A program made the position numbers and the translations under genes. From Rhizobium mongolense subsp. loessense (GTDB lineage Bacteria; Pseudomonadota; Alphaproteobacteria; Rhizobiales; Rhizobiaceae), in the NCBI RefSeq assembly GCF_900099775.1, contig NZ_FMTM01000001.1:62001-126000 (forward strand): a stretch of 64,000 nt of DNA, read 5' to 3'. Positions 20,630 to 27,609 of this stretch are shown in pieces; the stretch's first letter is position 1, and each line of letters begins with the position of its first letter. A model generated the notes under the pieces. That model worked only from the letters and a program-made list of their open reading frames with translations, had not been told where the DNA came from and made no database searches.

Positions 20630-21760
20630 TTACCGCGGCTTCTTGCCAAAGACCTTGATATATTCCGCTTCGCCGCCCTTGGCGAGCGCCTTGGCCTGCT
20701 TGGCCCAGTCGTCGCGCTCGATGCGGCCCTTGAAATTCAAGTATCCATCGACCCACTCGCGTTCGGTCTTCTTCCAGCCTGCGACCTGCGCGTAGGTGAA
20801 GATGCCGAGTTCGTTCAAAATGGTCTCGATCTTCGGACCGACGCCCGAGATCAGCTTGAGATCATCCGGAGCCGTCGGCTTTTCGATGGCGACCGGGCGA
20901 TTTTTGTCGGTTAGCGCCGGCTTGCTAGCGGCCGGAGCAGCGGCTGCCTTTGCAGGCTTTGCGGCCGGTGCAGGCAACGGCGCATCCTCGACGGCCTTGA
21001 CATTATTAGCCGCGGCCTTCGGCGCCGTATGGGGCGTCTTCAGCACCGGATTGGTTTCAGCGTCCCCACTCTTTGGACGGCCGGCCTCGGAAGGCGGAAG
21101 GCTGACGGCATCGCCGACGGCCTTCTTTGCGGAAGCCTTCGGCTTGGGATCCGGCGCCAGAAGCGTCGTCGGACCGCCTTCAGGCGAGGAAAAATGACGG
21201 TCGATCTGCGGGCCGGGCTTGATGCTCGCCCCATTGCCGGCATTGAAAGCGTCGATGATCTCTTCCAGGCGCTCCGGCGTCAGGTCTTCGTAGGTGTCCT
21301 TGCCGATCATCACCATCGGTGCATTAACGCAGGCCCCGAGACATTCGACCTCTTCCCAGGAAAGCGTGCCTTCGGCATTGCGCTCGAACGGGTGATCGTG
21401 GATCTTGCTCTTGCAGACCTTCATCAGGCCTTCAGAGCCGCGCAGCATGCAGGGCGTGGTGCCGCAGACCTGGACGTGTGCGCGCGTTCCGACCGGACCC
21501 AGCTGGAACTGCGTGTAGAAGGTCGCGACTTCGAGCACACGGATATAGGCCATGTCCAGCATGTCGGCGACTTTCTCGATCGCCGCGCGGGTGACCCAGC
21601 CGTCCTGCTCCTGCGCCCGCATCAACAGCGGGATGACCGCCGACTGCTGACGGCCTGCGGGATATTTCTTGATCGTTTTGTCCGCCCAAACCGCGTTTTC
21701 GTCATTGAAGGCGAATGCGGCAGGCTGGAATTGATCTTCGGCTAGTCGACGAACGGACAT
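20630..21760 (-). CDS. nuoE: NADH-quinone oxidoreductase subunit E with C-terminal helix-hairpin-helix extension
   Basis: 376 residues, about twice the length of E. coli NuoE. Residues 1-190 are the thioredoxin-like subunit with the N1a [2Fe-2S] ligands Cys99, Cys104, Cys140 and Cys144 (CGTTPC, CLGAC). Residues about 190-298 are a low-complexity Ala/Pro/Lys linker. From about residue 299 comes a helix-hairpin-helix module (DDLKLISGVGPKIETILN ... FKGRIERDDWAKQAKAL), the same as in the small gene two positions downstream. Extended NuoE proteins are known to me from Rhizobiales, but I know of no assigned role for the module. Confidence 0.96.
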   Translation of the reverse strand: MSVRRLAEDQFQPAAFAFNDENAVWADKTIKKYPAGRQQSAVIPLLMRAQEQDGWVTRAAIEKVADMLDMAYIRVLEVATFYTQFQLGPVGTRAHVQVCGTTPCMLRGSEGLMKVCKSKIHDHPFERNAEGTLSWEEVECLGACVNAPMVMIGKDTYEDLTPERLEEIIDAFNAGNGASIKPGPQIDRHFSSPEGGPTTLLAPDPKPKASAKKAVGDAVSLPPSEAGRPKSGDAETNPVLKTPHTAPKAAANNVKAVEDAPLPAPAAKPAKAAAAPAASKPALTDKNRPVAIEKPTAPDDLKLISGVGPKIETILNELGIFTYAQVAGWKKTEREWVDGYLNFKGRIERDDWAKQAKALAKGGEAEYIKVFGKKPR

Positions 21761-21776
21761 TCTTCCTCACGCCTTG

Positions 21777-22049
21777 TCAGTTTAGGGTCCCACACCGCGA
21801 GGCTGTCAGAGACTGCATCTCGCAAGCATAGGCCGACTGGTCTTTCTGCATAAATACGACGAACTTGTTGCCGTTCGGAACGGCAGCCTTGATTTCATAG
21901 CCCCTGGACAATAGCTCGCCCATGGAGGCCTGGCTCGCGGGAGGCGCTACATCCTGCGCGCCCAGCTTCTGGCCGAATCCCTGATTGTCCTGAGCGAACG
22001 CTCCGGATGCCGTCAGGAAAACGACTGCTGAAAGCGCGGCAAGCTGCAT
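21777..22049 (-). CDS. Small secreted protein encoded between nuoD and nuoE
   Basis: 90 residues from ATG 22049, whose A overlaps the nuoD TGA (ATGA-type overlap) and so is translationally coupled. It has a Sec signal peptide ([19 protein letters not shown], cleavage before QD). The mature part is about 70 residues, with SRGYEIKAAVPNGNKFVVFM and two cysteines near the end (YACEMQSLTASRC), consistent with a periplasmic disulfide. It is not a complex I subunit. The family is not recognised; similar short secreted proteins with a stress-type VVFMQK core are common in rhizobia. Confidence 0.82.
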   Translation of the reverse strand: MQLAALSAVVFLTASGAFAQDNQGFGQKLGAQDVAPPASQASMGELLSRGYEIKAAVPNGNKFVVFMQKDQSAYACEMQSLTASRCGTLN

Positions 22050-23239
22050 CAACGGTCCACCTCGCCGAACACGATGTCGAGCGAGCCGAGAATGGCAGCG
22101 ACGTCAGCCAATTGGTGCCCGCGGCACATGAAATCCATCGCCTGAAGATGGGCATAGCCCGGAGCCTTGATCTTGCAGCGATACGGCTTGTTGGAGCCGT
22201 CGGAGACGAGATAGACGCCGAACTCGCCCTTAGGCGCCTCGACGGCGGCGTAAACTTCGCCGGCCGGAACGTGGTAGCCTTCGGTATAGAGCTTGAAGTG
22301 GTGGATCAGAGCTTCCATCGAGCGCTTCATCTCGCCGCGCTTAGGCGGCACCACCTTGCCGTCGACCGACGAGAACGGTCCAGTGCTGGCATCGCCAAGC
22401 AGCCGGTTCACGCACTGCTTCATGATGCGGACCGATTCACGCATTTCGATCATGCGGATCAGGTAACGGTCATAACAGTCGCCGTTCTTGCCGATCGGGA
22501 TATCGAACTCGAGATCGGAATAGCACTCGTAAGGCTGCGCACGGCGCAGGTCCCAGGCAGCGCCCGAACCGCGGACCATGACGCCCGAAAAGCCCCAAGC
22601 CCAGCAGTCTTCCAGCGATACCACGCCGATATCGACGTTACGTTGCTTGAAAATGCGGTTGCCGGTCAGAAGATCGTCAATGTCATCCAACGCCTTCAGG
22701 AACGGATCGCACCAGTCGCCGATATCCTGAACGAGCTTTTCCGGCAGATCCTGATGGACGCCGCCCGGACGGAAATAAGCCGCATGCATGCGCGAGCCGG
22801 AAGCGCGCTCATAAAACACCATCAGCTTTTCGCGCTCTTCGAAGCCCCAGAGCGGCGGCGTCAGCGCACCGACGTCCATGGCCTGGGTCGTGACGTTGAG
22901 GAGATGCGACAGGATACGGCCGATTTCCGAATAGAGAACGCGGATCAGCTGGCCGCGAATCGGGATCTCGATGCCGAGCAGCTTCTCGACAGCCAGCGCG
23001 TAGGCATGCTCCTGGTTCATCGGCGCCACATAATCGAGGCGGTCGAAATAAGGAACGGCCTGCAGATAGGTCTTGGTTTCGATCAGCTTCTCGGTGCCGC
23101 GATGCAGCAGGCCGATATGCGGATCGACGCGCTCCACAATTTCGCCGTCGAGCTCCAGGACAAGACGAAGAACGCCGTGCGCTGCCGGATGCTGTGGTCC
23201 GAAATTGATGTTGAAGTTGCGGACGTTATGTTCGGTCAT
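22049..23239 (-). CDS. nuoD: NADH-quinone oxidoreductase subunit D
   Basis: 396-residue 49-kDa-type subunit that forms the quinone site with NuoB. It starts [22 protein letters not shown], whose [13 protein letters not shown] loop lines the quinone head-group pocket. Other visible motifs are [27 protein letters not shown] and the ancestral hydrogenase-like [14 protein letters not shown] regions. Here it is a separate gene, not fused to nuoC as in E. coli. A remnant gene lies between it and nuoC. Confidence 0.97.
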   Translation of the reverse strand: MTEHNVRNFNINFGPQHPAAHGVLRLVLELDGEIVERVDPHIGLLHRGTEKLIETKTYLQAVPYFDRLDYVAPMNQEHAYALAVEKLLGIEIPIRGQLIRVLYSEIGRILSHLLNVTTQAMDVGALTPPLWGFEEREKLMVFYERASGSRMHAAYFRPGGVHQDLPEKLVQDIGDWCDPFLKALDDIDDLLTGNRIFKQRNVDIGVVSLEDCWAWGFSGVMVRGSGAAWDLRRAQPYECYSDLEFDIPIGKNGDCYDRYLIRMIEMRESVRIMKQCVNRLLGDASTGPFSSVDGKVVPPKRGEMKRSMEALIHHFKLYTEGYHVPAGEVYAAVEAPKGEFGVYLVSDGSNKPYRCKIKAPGYAHLQAMDFMCRGHQLADVAAILGSLDIVFGEVDR

Positions 23240-23273
23240 GCTGCAAACTCCAAGCCAAACGCGCCGCTGGTTA

Positions 23274-23304
23274 GGCGAATGACGAATGGCGAATAGCGAA
23301 TAGC
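23274..23304. repeat. Tandem 7-bp GRCGAAT-type repeats
   Basis: Four consecutive units GGCGAAT, GACGAAT, GGCGAAT and AGCGAAT lie just outside one end of the decayed S23-type gene. The reverse complement CTATTCGC occurs at 23705-23712 beyond the other end, so GCGAATAG forms imperfect flanking inverted repeats. Confidence 0.6.
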
Positions 23305-23315
23305 TTCGTTCCGTT

Positions 23316-23690
23316 TCATTGTTTCTCCTGGAGACTCCCTATCAGCGCTCTGATCATTCCTCTGATCTCGTCGCACTTTTCGGTCATCTTCCTGAAATTC
23401 AATCTCGCCGAGCAAACCGACGCGGTGAGAAATGAATATCTGTTTCCAATTCCGTCAACGAACCTGGGACATGCGCAGATAGTGATAAAGCTTCCCGTGA
23501 CTTCACGTCCGTGCCCTTCAGCAATATTGGCAGCAATCGAGTTTGCTGCCCTGCGCATCTAGGTCGTCAGACCGTAAAACCTCCAACTTGGGAAAATCCT
23601 TAGTCATCCGATAGCAGTCCACGAGATCGATCGCCAACTGAAAGACCTTGAGATCCTTGTCGAAGTTTATGGTCCTGAACCCCTTCCCAA
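23316..23690 (-). pseudogene. Decayed four-helix-bundle (S23/IVP-type) protein gene
   Basis: On the reverse strand the pieces of a typical 23S rRNA intervening-sequence-type four-helix-bundle protein can be read only by changing frame. DKDLKVFQLAIDLVDCYRMT comes first, then TKDFPKLEV, a one-base shift, YGLTT, an in-frame TAG, MRRAANSIAANIAEGHGRE, and further shifts to reach GSLTELETDI. At least two frameshifts and one stop therefore disable it. It sits between nuoC and nuoD and is flanked by GCGAATAG/CTATTCGC repeats. These small genes often travel in short elements, so it looks like a dead insertion within the operon. Confidence 0.75.
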
Positions 23691-23714
23691 CTCGTCGCTG
23701 TTCACTATTCGCTT

Positions 23715-24317
23715 CTACTGCTTCGCCTTCTCATCGCCCGGCAGCACGTATTCGGTGCCTTCCCAAGGCGACATGAAGTCGAAGTTGCGGAATTCCTGCT
23801 TCAGTTCCACCGGCTCGTAAACGACCCGCTTTGCCGCATCGTCGTAACGGACTTCGACGAAGCCGGTCGTCGGAAAGTCCTTGCGAAGTGGATGTCCTTC
23901 GAAACCGTAGTCAGTCAGGATGCGGCGGAGATCCGGGTGGCCGGTGAAGAGAACGCCGTACATGTCCCAGGTCTCGCGCTCGAACCAGTCGGCGCCGGGA
24001 TAGACCGCGCAGGCCGACGGAACCGGCGTATCCTCGTCGGTCGCGACCTTCACGCGGATGCGCAGGTTCTGCTTCGGCGACAAAAGATGATACACAACGT
24101 CGAAACGCTTTTCGCGCTGCGGCCAATCGACGCCGCAGATGTCCGTCAGGTTGATGAAACCGCACTTGGCGTCATCGCGCAGGAACGTCAGAAGCGCGAT
24201 CAGGTTTTCGCCCGTCGTCGTCAGTGTCAGCTCGCCGAATTTCAGTTGCGTCGCGGCAATCAGGCTGCCACGCGCTTCCGAGAGATGGGACGAAAGCTCA
24301 GTGAGGGCTTCGCTCAT
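23715..24317 (-). CDS. nuoC: NADH-quinone oxidoreductase subunit C
   Basis: 200-residue 30-kDa-type subunit of the complex I peripheral arm. The start [20 protein letters not shown] at ATG 24317 is chosen; the frame stays open upstream only by overlapping nuoB. The family signature [20 protein letters not shown] is near residue 120, followed by [17 protein letters not shown]. It is separate from nuoD. Nineteen bases separate it from nuoB. Confidence 0.96.
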   Translation of the reverse strand: MSEALTELSSHLSEARGSLIAATQLKFGELTLTTTGENLIALLTFLRDDAKCGFINLTDICGVDWPQREKRFDVVYHLLSPKQNLRIRVKVATDEDTPVPSACAVYPGADWFERETWDMYGVLFTGHPDLRRILTDYGFEGHPLRKDFPTTGFVEVRYDDAAKRVVYEPVELKQEFRNFDFMSPWEGTEYVLPGDEKAKQ

Positions 24318-24336
24318 ATGTCTTGTCCTTAAACCC

Positions 24337-24921
24337 TTACCGCTCGATCGTGCCGGTGCGCCGGATCTTCTTCTGCAGCAGAAGCACGCCGTAAAGCAGC
24401 GCCTCGGCTGTGGGGGGACAGCCCGGCACGTAGATGTCGATCGGCACGATGCGGTCGCAGCCGCGCACCACCGAATAAGAATAGTGATAGTAGCCGCCGC
24501 CATTGGCGCAGGAGCCCATCGAGATCACATAACGCGGCTCAGGCATCTGGTCATAGACCTTACGGAGCGCGGGCGCCATCTTGTTGGTGAGCGTGCCGGC
24601 AACAATCATCACGTCCGACTGGCGCGGCGATGCGCGCGGCGCAAAGCCGAAACGCTCGACGTCGTAACGCGGCATCGACAGCTGCATCATCTCGACGGCG
24701 CAGCAGGCGAGACCAAAGGTCATCCACATCAGCGAGCCGGTACGCGCCCAGTTGATCAGTTCGTCGGTCGAGGTGACGAGAAAACCCTTGTCGGCCAGCT
24801 CGTTGTTGATCTCGCCGAAGAACGCGTCGTTGCTGCCGATCGGCTTGCCGGTTGCGGGATCGATGATCCCCTTCGGCTGCTGCGCCACGAGCGTCTGATT
24901 GCTTGAGGGGGTCACTGCCAT
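24337..24921 (-). CDS. nuoB: NADH-quinone oxidoreductase subunit B
   Basis: 194-residue subunit binding the terminal [4Fe-4S] cluster N2 that reduces quinone. The unusual adjacent cysteines CCAVEMMQ lie near residue 67. The other ligands are in [20 protein letters not shown] and [18 protein letters not shown] 24921 ([18 protein letters not shown]) matches relatives and lies within the end of nuoA with a 10-base overlap. Confidence 0.97.
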   Translation of the reverse strand: MAVTPSSNQTLVAQQPKGIIDPATGKPIGSNDAFFGEINNELADKGFLVTSTDELINWARTGSLMWMTFGLACCAVEMMQLSMPRYDVERFGFAPRASPRQSDVMIVAGTLTNKMAPALRKVYDQMPEPRYVISMGSCANGGGYYHYSYSVVRGCDRIVPIDIYVPGCPPTAEALLYGVLLLQKKIRRTGTIER

Positions 24922-25277
24922 TCCAGGGCTCCCTTCTTCCATTCATAGATAAAGCCGACGGTGAGCACGAGCAGGAAGACCATCATGGACCAGAAGCCGA
25001 ACCAGCCGATGGCGCCGAAGGAAACGGCCCAGGGGAAGAGGAAGGCGACTTCGAGGTCGAAGATGATGAAGAGAATCGACACGAGATAGAAGCGGATGTC
25101 GAATTTCATGCGAGCATCGTCGAAGGCGTTGAAGCCGCATTCGTATGCGGAAAGCTTTTCCGAATCGGGCGCCTTGAAGGCCACGGCAAACGGCGCAATC
25201 AGAAGCGCCAGGCCGATGACGAGGGCAATGCCGATGAAGATAGCGATCGGAATATAGGAACTGAGCAGTTCAGTCAT
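24912..25277 (-). CDS. nuoA: NADH-quinone oxidoreductase subunit A
   Basis: 121-residue, three-helix subunit of the complex I membrane arm and first gene of the operon. It starts [20 protein letters not shown] at ATG 25277. Two further Met codons just upstream (25286 and 25280) are possible. The conserved loop [20 protein letters not shown], with its Cys in the loop that moves in the active/deactive transition, is intact. [21 protein letters not shown] forms the second helix with its Asp and Glu. Confidence 0.97.
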   Translation of the reverse strand: MTELLSSYIPIAIFIGIALVIGLALLIAPFAVAFKAPDSEKLSAYECGFNAFDDARMKFDIRFYLVSILFIIFDLEVAFLFPWAVSFGAIGWFGFWSMMVFLLVLTVGFIYEWKKGALEWQ

Positions 25278-25523
25278 CATGTTCATCCCTGCTTGCCGAA
25301 TGCGCCAGGCAGCGCAACGGGCAAATGCCCGGCAAGCGAACGTGCGTTGCAACAAGCCGTGGTTAGCGCAGCCGGAGCCATGGCGCAAGACTTTTAGAAC
25401 GCCAATTCCACCTGTGAGGATGCGACATTATCAAGCAGATGCAACGATGTCGCGACAAATACGCATAAGTTGCGAGAGGCTGCATGGCAGCCAACCAAAA
25501 ACTGCATGGCTCGGAGAAAAGAG
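25278..25523 (-). other. Leader region between tRNA-Asp and nuoA
   Basis: 246 bases with no ORF supported on either strand. On the reverse strand TTGTCG followed after 18 bases by TTGATA is a weak promoter-like pair for the nuo operon. Transcription could also enter from the tRNA genes. No terminator with a U-tract is visible after the tRNA. Confidence 0.3.
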
Positions 25524-25600
25524 TGGCGCGAGTGACGGGGCTCGAACCCGCGACCTCCGGCGTGACAGGCCGGCACTCTAACCGACTGAGCTACACCCGC
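25524..25600 (-). tRNA. tRNA-Asp (GTC), copy 2
   Basis: Full cloverleaf on the reverse strand. The acceptor stem is GCGGGTG/CACTCGC with G discriminator and encoded CCA. The D-arm is GCTC...GAGT, the anticodon stem CCGGC/GCCGG with loop CTGTCAC (anticodon GTC), and the T-arm GCGGGTTCGAGCCCCGT. The sequence is identical over 77 bases to the copy at 25647-25723. Confidence 0.97.
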
Positions 25601-25646
25601 GCATCGTGAAGGAAAGGCCGGAAAGCGCCTTGCGGCACTCTTAAAA

Positions 25647-25723
25647 TGGCGCGAGTGACGGGGCTCGAACCCGCGACCTCCGGCGTGACAGGCCGGCACT
25701 CTAACCGACTGAGCTACACCCGC
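25647..25723 (-). tRNA. tRNA-Asp (GTC), copy 1
   Basis: Same 77-base cloverleaf with encoded CCA as its neighbour, separated by 46 bases. The promoter candidate at 25793-25821 would transcribe this copy first and then the second. Confidence 0.97.
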
Positions 25724-25792
25724 ACTTCATTTCAAGTCATCCGGAGCTTTCGCATCCTTGTCAAAACGGACAGGCCGCTTCGATGAGCGGCT

Positions 25793-25821
25793 AACTAAGG
25801 GGTTCGCATTTGAGTGTCAAG
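25793..25821 (-). promoter_or_regulatory. Candidate promoter for the tRNA-Asp pair
   Basis: On the reverse strand CTTGAC (25821-25816) is the alphaproteobacterial -35 consensus. It is followed after 17 bases by TTAGTT. A second possible -35, TTGACA, lies nearer the tRNA (25764-25759) but lacks a good -10. Confidence 0.5.
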
Positions 25822-25940
25822 CAGGTTTGGAGACAAAACCATGACAGTCCGGAAATTGTTTTCAAAGCGAAGTCCAGCCGCAGCACAAGAGCTCAGCATT
25901 GATAGGACTTTCGATGCATTTTCTCGCGTCTGAAGCCGCT

Positions 25941-26342
25941 TCAGGCCTTTCCGGCATATTGCTCGTCGCTGACCTGCTCCAGCCAGTCGGCGACGCTGCC
26001 ATTCAGTGATTCCTGGATGGCGATATGCGTCATCGCCGTTTCCGGGGCTGCGCCATGCCAGTGCTTTTCGCCGGCCGCGAACCAGACGGTGTCGCCCGGC
26101 CGGATTTCGCGGATTTCGCCGCCCCAGCTCTGCACAAGCCCCTTGCCGGACGTGACGATCAGGGTCTGGCCCAGAGGATGCGTGTGCCACGCGGTGCGCG
26201 CTCCCGGCTCGAATGTCACGTGCACGACCCTCACGCGGGCCGGATCCGGCGCTTCGATCAACGGATCAAGCCGCACGGTGCCAGCGAAATAGTCCGCCGA
26301 AGCCTTCGCCGATGGCCGGGACCCGGCTGTCTTGATTTCCAT
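25941..26342 (-). CDS. Cupin domain protein
   Basis: 133-residue single-domain cupin from ATG 26342 ([21 protein letters not shown]), supported by AGAGGC upstream. Metal-binding motif 1 is [21 protein letters not shown] (two His plus a downstream residue) and motif 2 is [21 protein letters not shown]. Related proteins are described as carboxymuconolactone-decarboxylase-associated or quercetinase-like cupins, often induced by electrophiles. It is divergent from the aldo/keto reductase with about 215 bases between, suggesting shared control. The substrate is unknown. Confidence 0.87.
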   Translation of the reverse strand: MEIKTAGSRPSAKASADYFAGTVRLDPLIEAPDPARVRVVHVTFEPGARTAWHTHPLGQTLIVTSGKGLVQSWGGEIREIRPGDTVWFAAGEKHWHGAAPETAMTHIAIQESLNGSVADWLEQVSDEQYAGKA

Positions 26343-26557
26343 GGTCTTGCCTCTTCGTTGTTTGATCCGGCGCGTCTCCTGCAGAAAGTAGGTCATCGAT
26401 CGACCCATTTGAAGTGGAGCGGGAAGATATCCCAGACCATCCCGCACCGTTCTCGAATAAGCAACGTCTGCGCCCTATTTCCCCCGCAGGCGCTTGTCCG
26501 CCCGGTGTCTGGCTGATAGTCGCCGTGCGAGCTTTTCATCACGAATGGAGGATTCCC

Positions 26558-27544
26558 ATGAAACAGCATTCTTTCGGCCGCATGCCGTATTCAGTCACCA
26601 ATGTCGGGTTCGGCGCATGGCAGATAGGCGGTTCCTGGGGCGATGTCAGCGAGGCTGACGGCCGGGCGGCCCTCAATGCGGCGCTCGACGCTGGCATCAC
26701 CTTCATCGACACGGCGGACGTTTATGGCGACGGCCGATCGGAAAAGATCGTCGCCGACGTGCTGAAAAGCCGTGGTGGCACGCGCCCGATGGTTGCCACC
26801 AAGGCCGGCCGCAGGCTGAACCCGCATGTCGCCGACGGCTATACCAAGGCCAATCTCGAAGGCTTCATCGACCGGAGCCTGAAGAACCTGCAGGTCGACA
26901 GTCTCGACCTCGTCCAACTCCACTGCCCGCCGACGGAGGTGCTTTACCGTTCGGAAGCCTTCGACGGTCTCAACGAGTTGCAGAGGGCCGGCAAGATCAA
27001 GGGTTATGGCGTCAGTGTTTCGACGGTGGAGGAAGGTTTGAAAGCGATCGAGTTTCCGGGCGTTGAAAGCATCCAGATCATCTACAACATCTTCCGTCAG
27101 CGCCCCGATCGCCTGTTCTTCCAGGAAGCCCGCCGCAGAAACGTCGCCGTGATTGCCCGCGTGCCGCTCGCAAGTGGCCTGCTCTCCGGCAAGATCACCC
27201 GCGACACCAAATTCGCAAGCGACGACCACCGCAATTTCAACCGCCACGGCGAGGCTTTCGATGTCGGCGAGACCTTCGCAGGCGTTCCCTTCGATGTCGG
27301 CCTGCAAGCGGTCGAGGAGGTGCGCAAGCTGGTGCCGCAGGGCGCCACGATGGCAGCCTTTGCGCTGCGCTGGATCCTGATGAACGATGCCGTAACCGTG
27401 GTCATCCCCGGCGCGCGCAACGCCGAACAGGCAAGGGCCAACGCCGCGGCTGCCGACTTCGCGCCGCTCTCCCACGACGTGATGGAGGCGACCCGCGAGA
27501 TCTACGAGCGGCTGATTGCACCGCATGTGCATCAGCGCTGGTAA
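26558..27544 (+). CDS. Aldo/keto reductase
   Basis: 328-residue NAD(P)H-dependent TIM-barrel oxidoreductase. ATG 26558 (MKQHSFGRMPYSVTNVGFG) has GGAGG 5 bases upstream. The catalytic tetrad is visible: Asp and Tyr in FIDTADVYGDGRSE, Lys in VATKAGRRL and His in LVQLHCPPTE. The C-terminal nucleotide-binding segment TVVIPGARNAEQARANAAA is present. It belongs to the YccK/general stress AKR type; the substrate cannot be inferred. It is divergent from a cupin gene. Confidence 0.9.
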   Translation: MKQHSFGRMPYSVTNVGFGAWQIGGSWGDVSEADGRAALNAALDAGITFIDTADVYGDGRSEKIVADVLKSRGGTRPMVATKAGRRLNPHVADGYTKANLEGFIDRSLKNLQVDSLDLVQLHCPPTEVLYRSEAFDGLNELQRAGKIKGYGVSVSTVEEGLKAIEFPGVESIQIIYNIFRQRPDRLFFQEARRRNVAVIARVPLASGLLSGKITRDTKFASDDHRNFNRHGEAFDVGETFAGVPFDVGLQAVEEVRKLVPQGATMAAFALRWILMNDAVTVVIPGARNAEQARANAAAADFAPLSHDVMEATREIYERLIAPHVHQRW

Positions 27545-27566
27545 GCGTTATCCTTTCAGAATCAGA

Positions 27567-27591
27567 AATGGCCGGGTTTGACCCGGCCATT
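27567..27591. terminator. Hairpin between convergent genes
   Basis: Near-perfect stem AATGGCCGGGT/ACCCGGCCATT with a 3-base loop lies between the convergent aldo/keto reductase and the phytase-like gene. It can act in both directions, although the U-tracts are weak. Confidence 0.6.
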
Positions 27592-27609
27592 CCTTTCAGT
27601 TCGAGAACC

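Noticed and set aside
23316..23558. Treating the 80-codon S23-like frame as an intact gene
   Set aside because: It lacks the N-terminal helix and switches frame after GREVTGSF; the missing parts lie in other frames, so it is a pseudogene.
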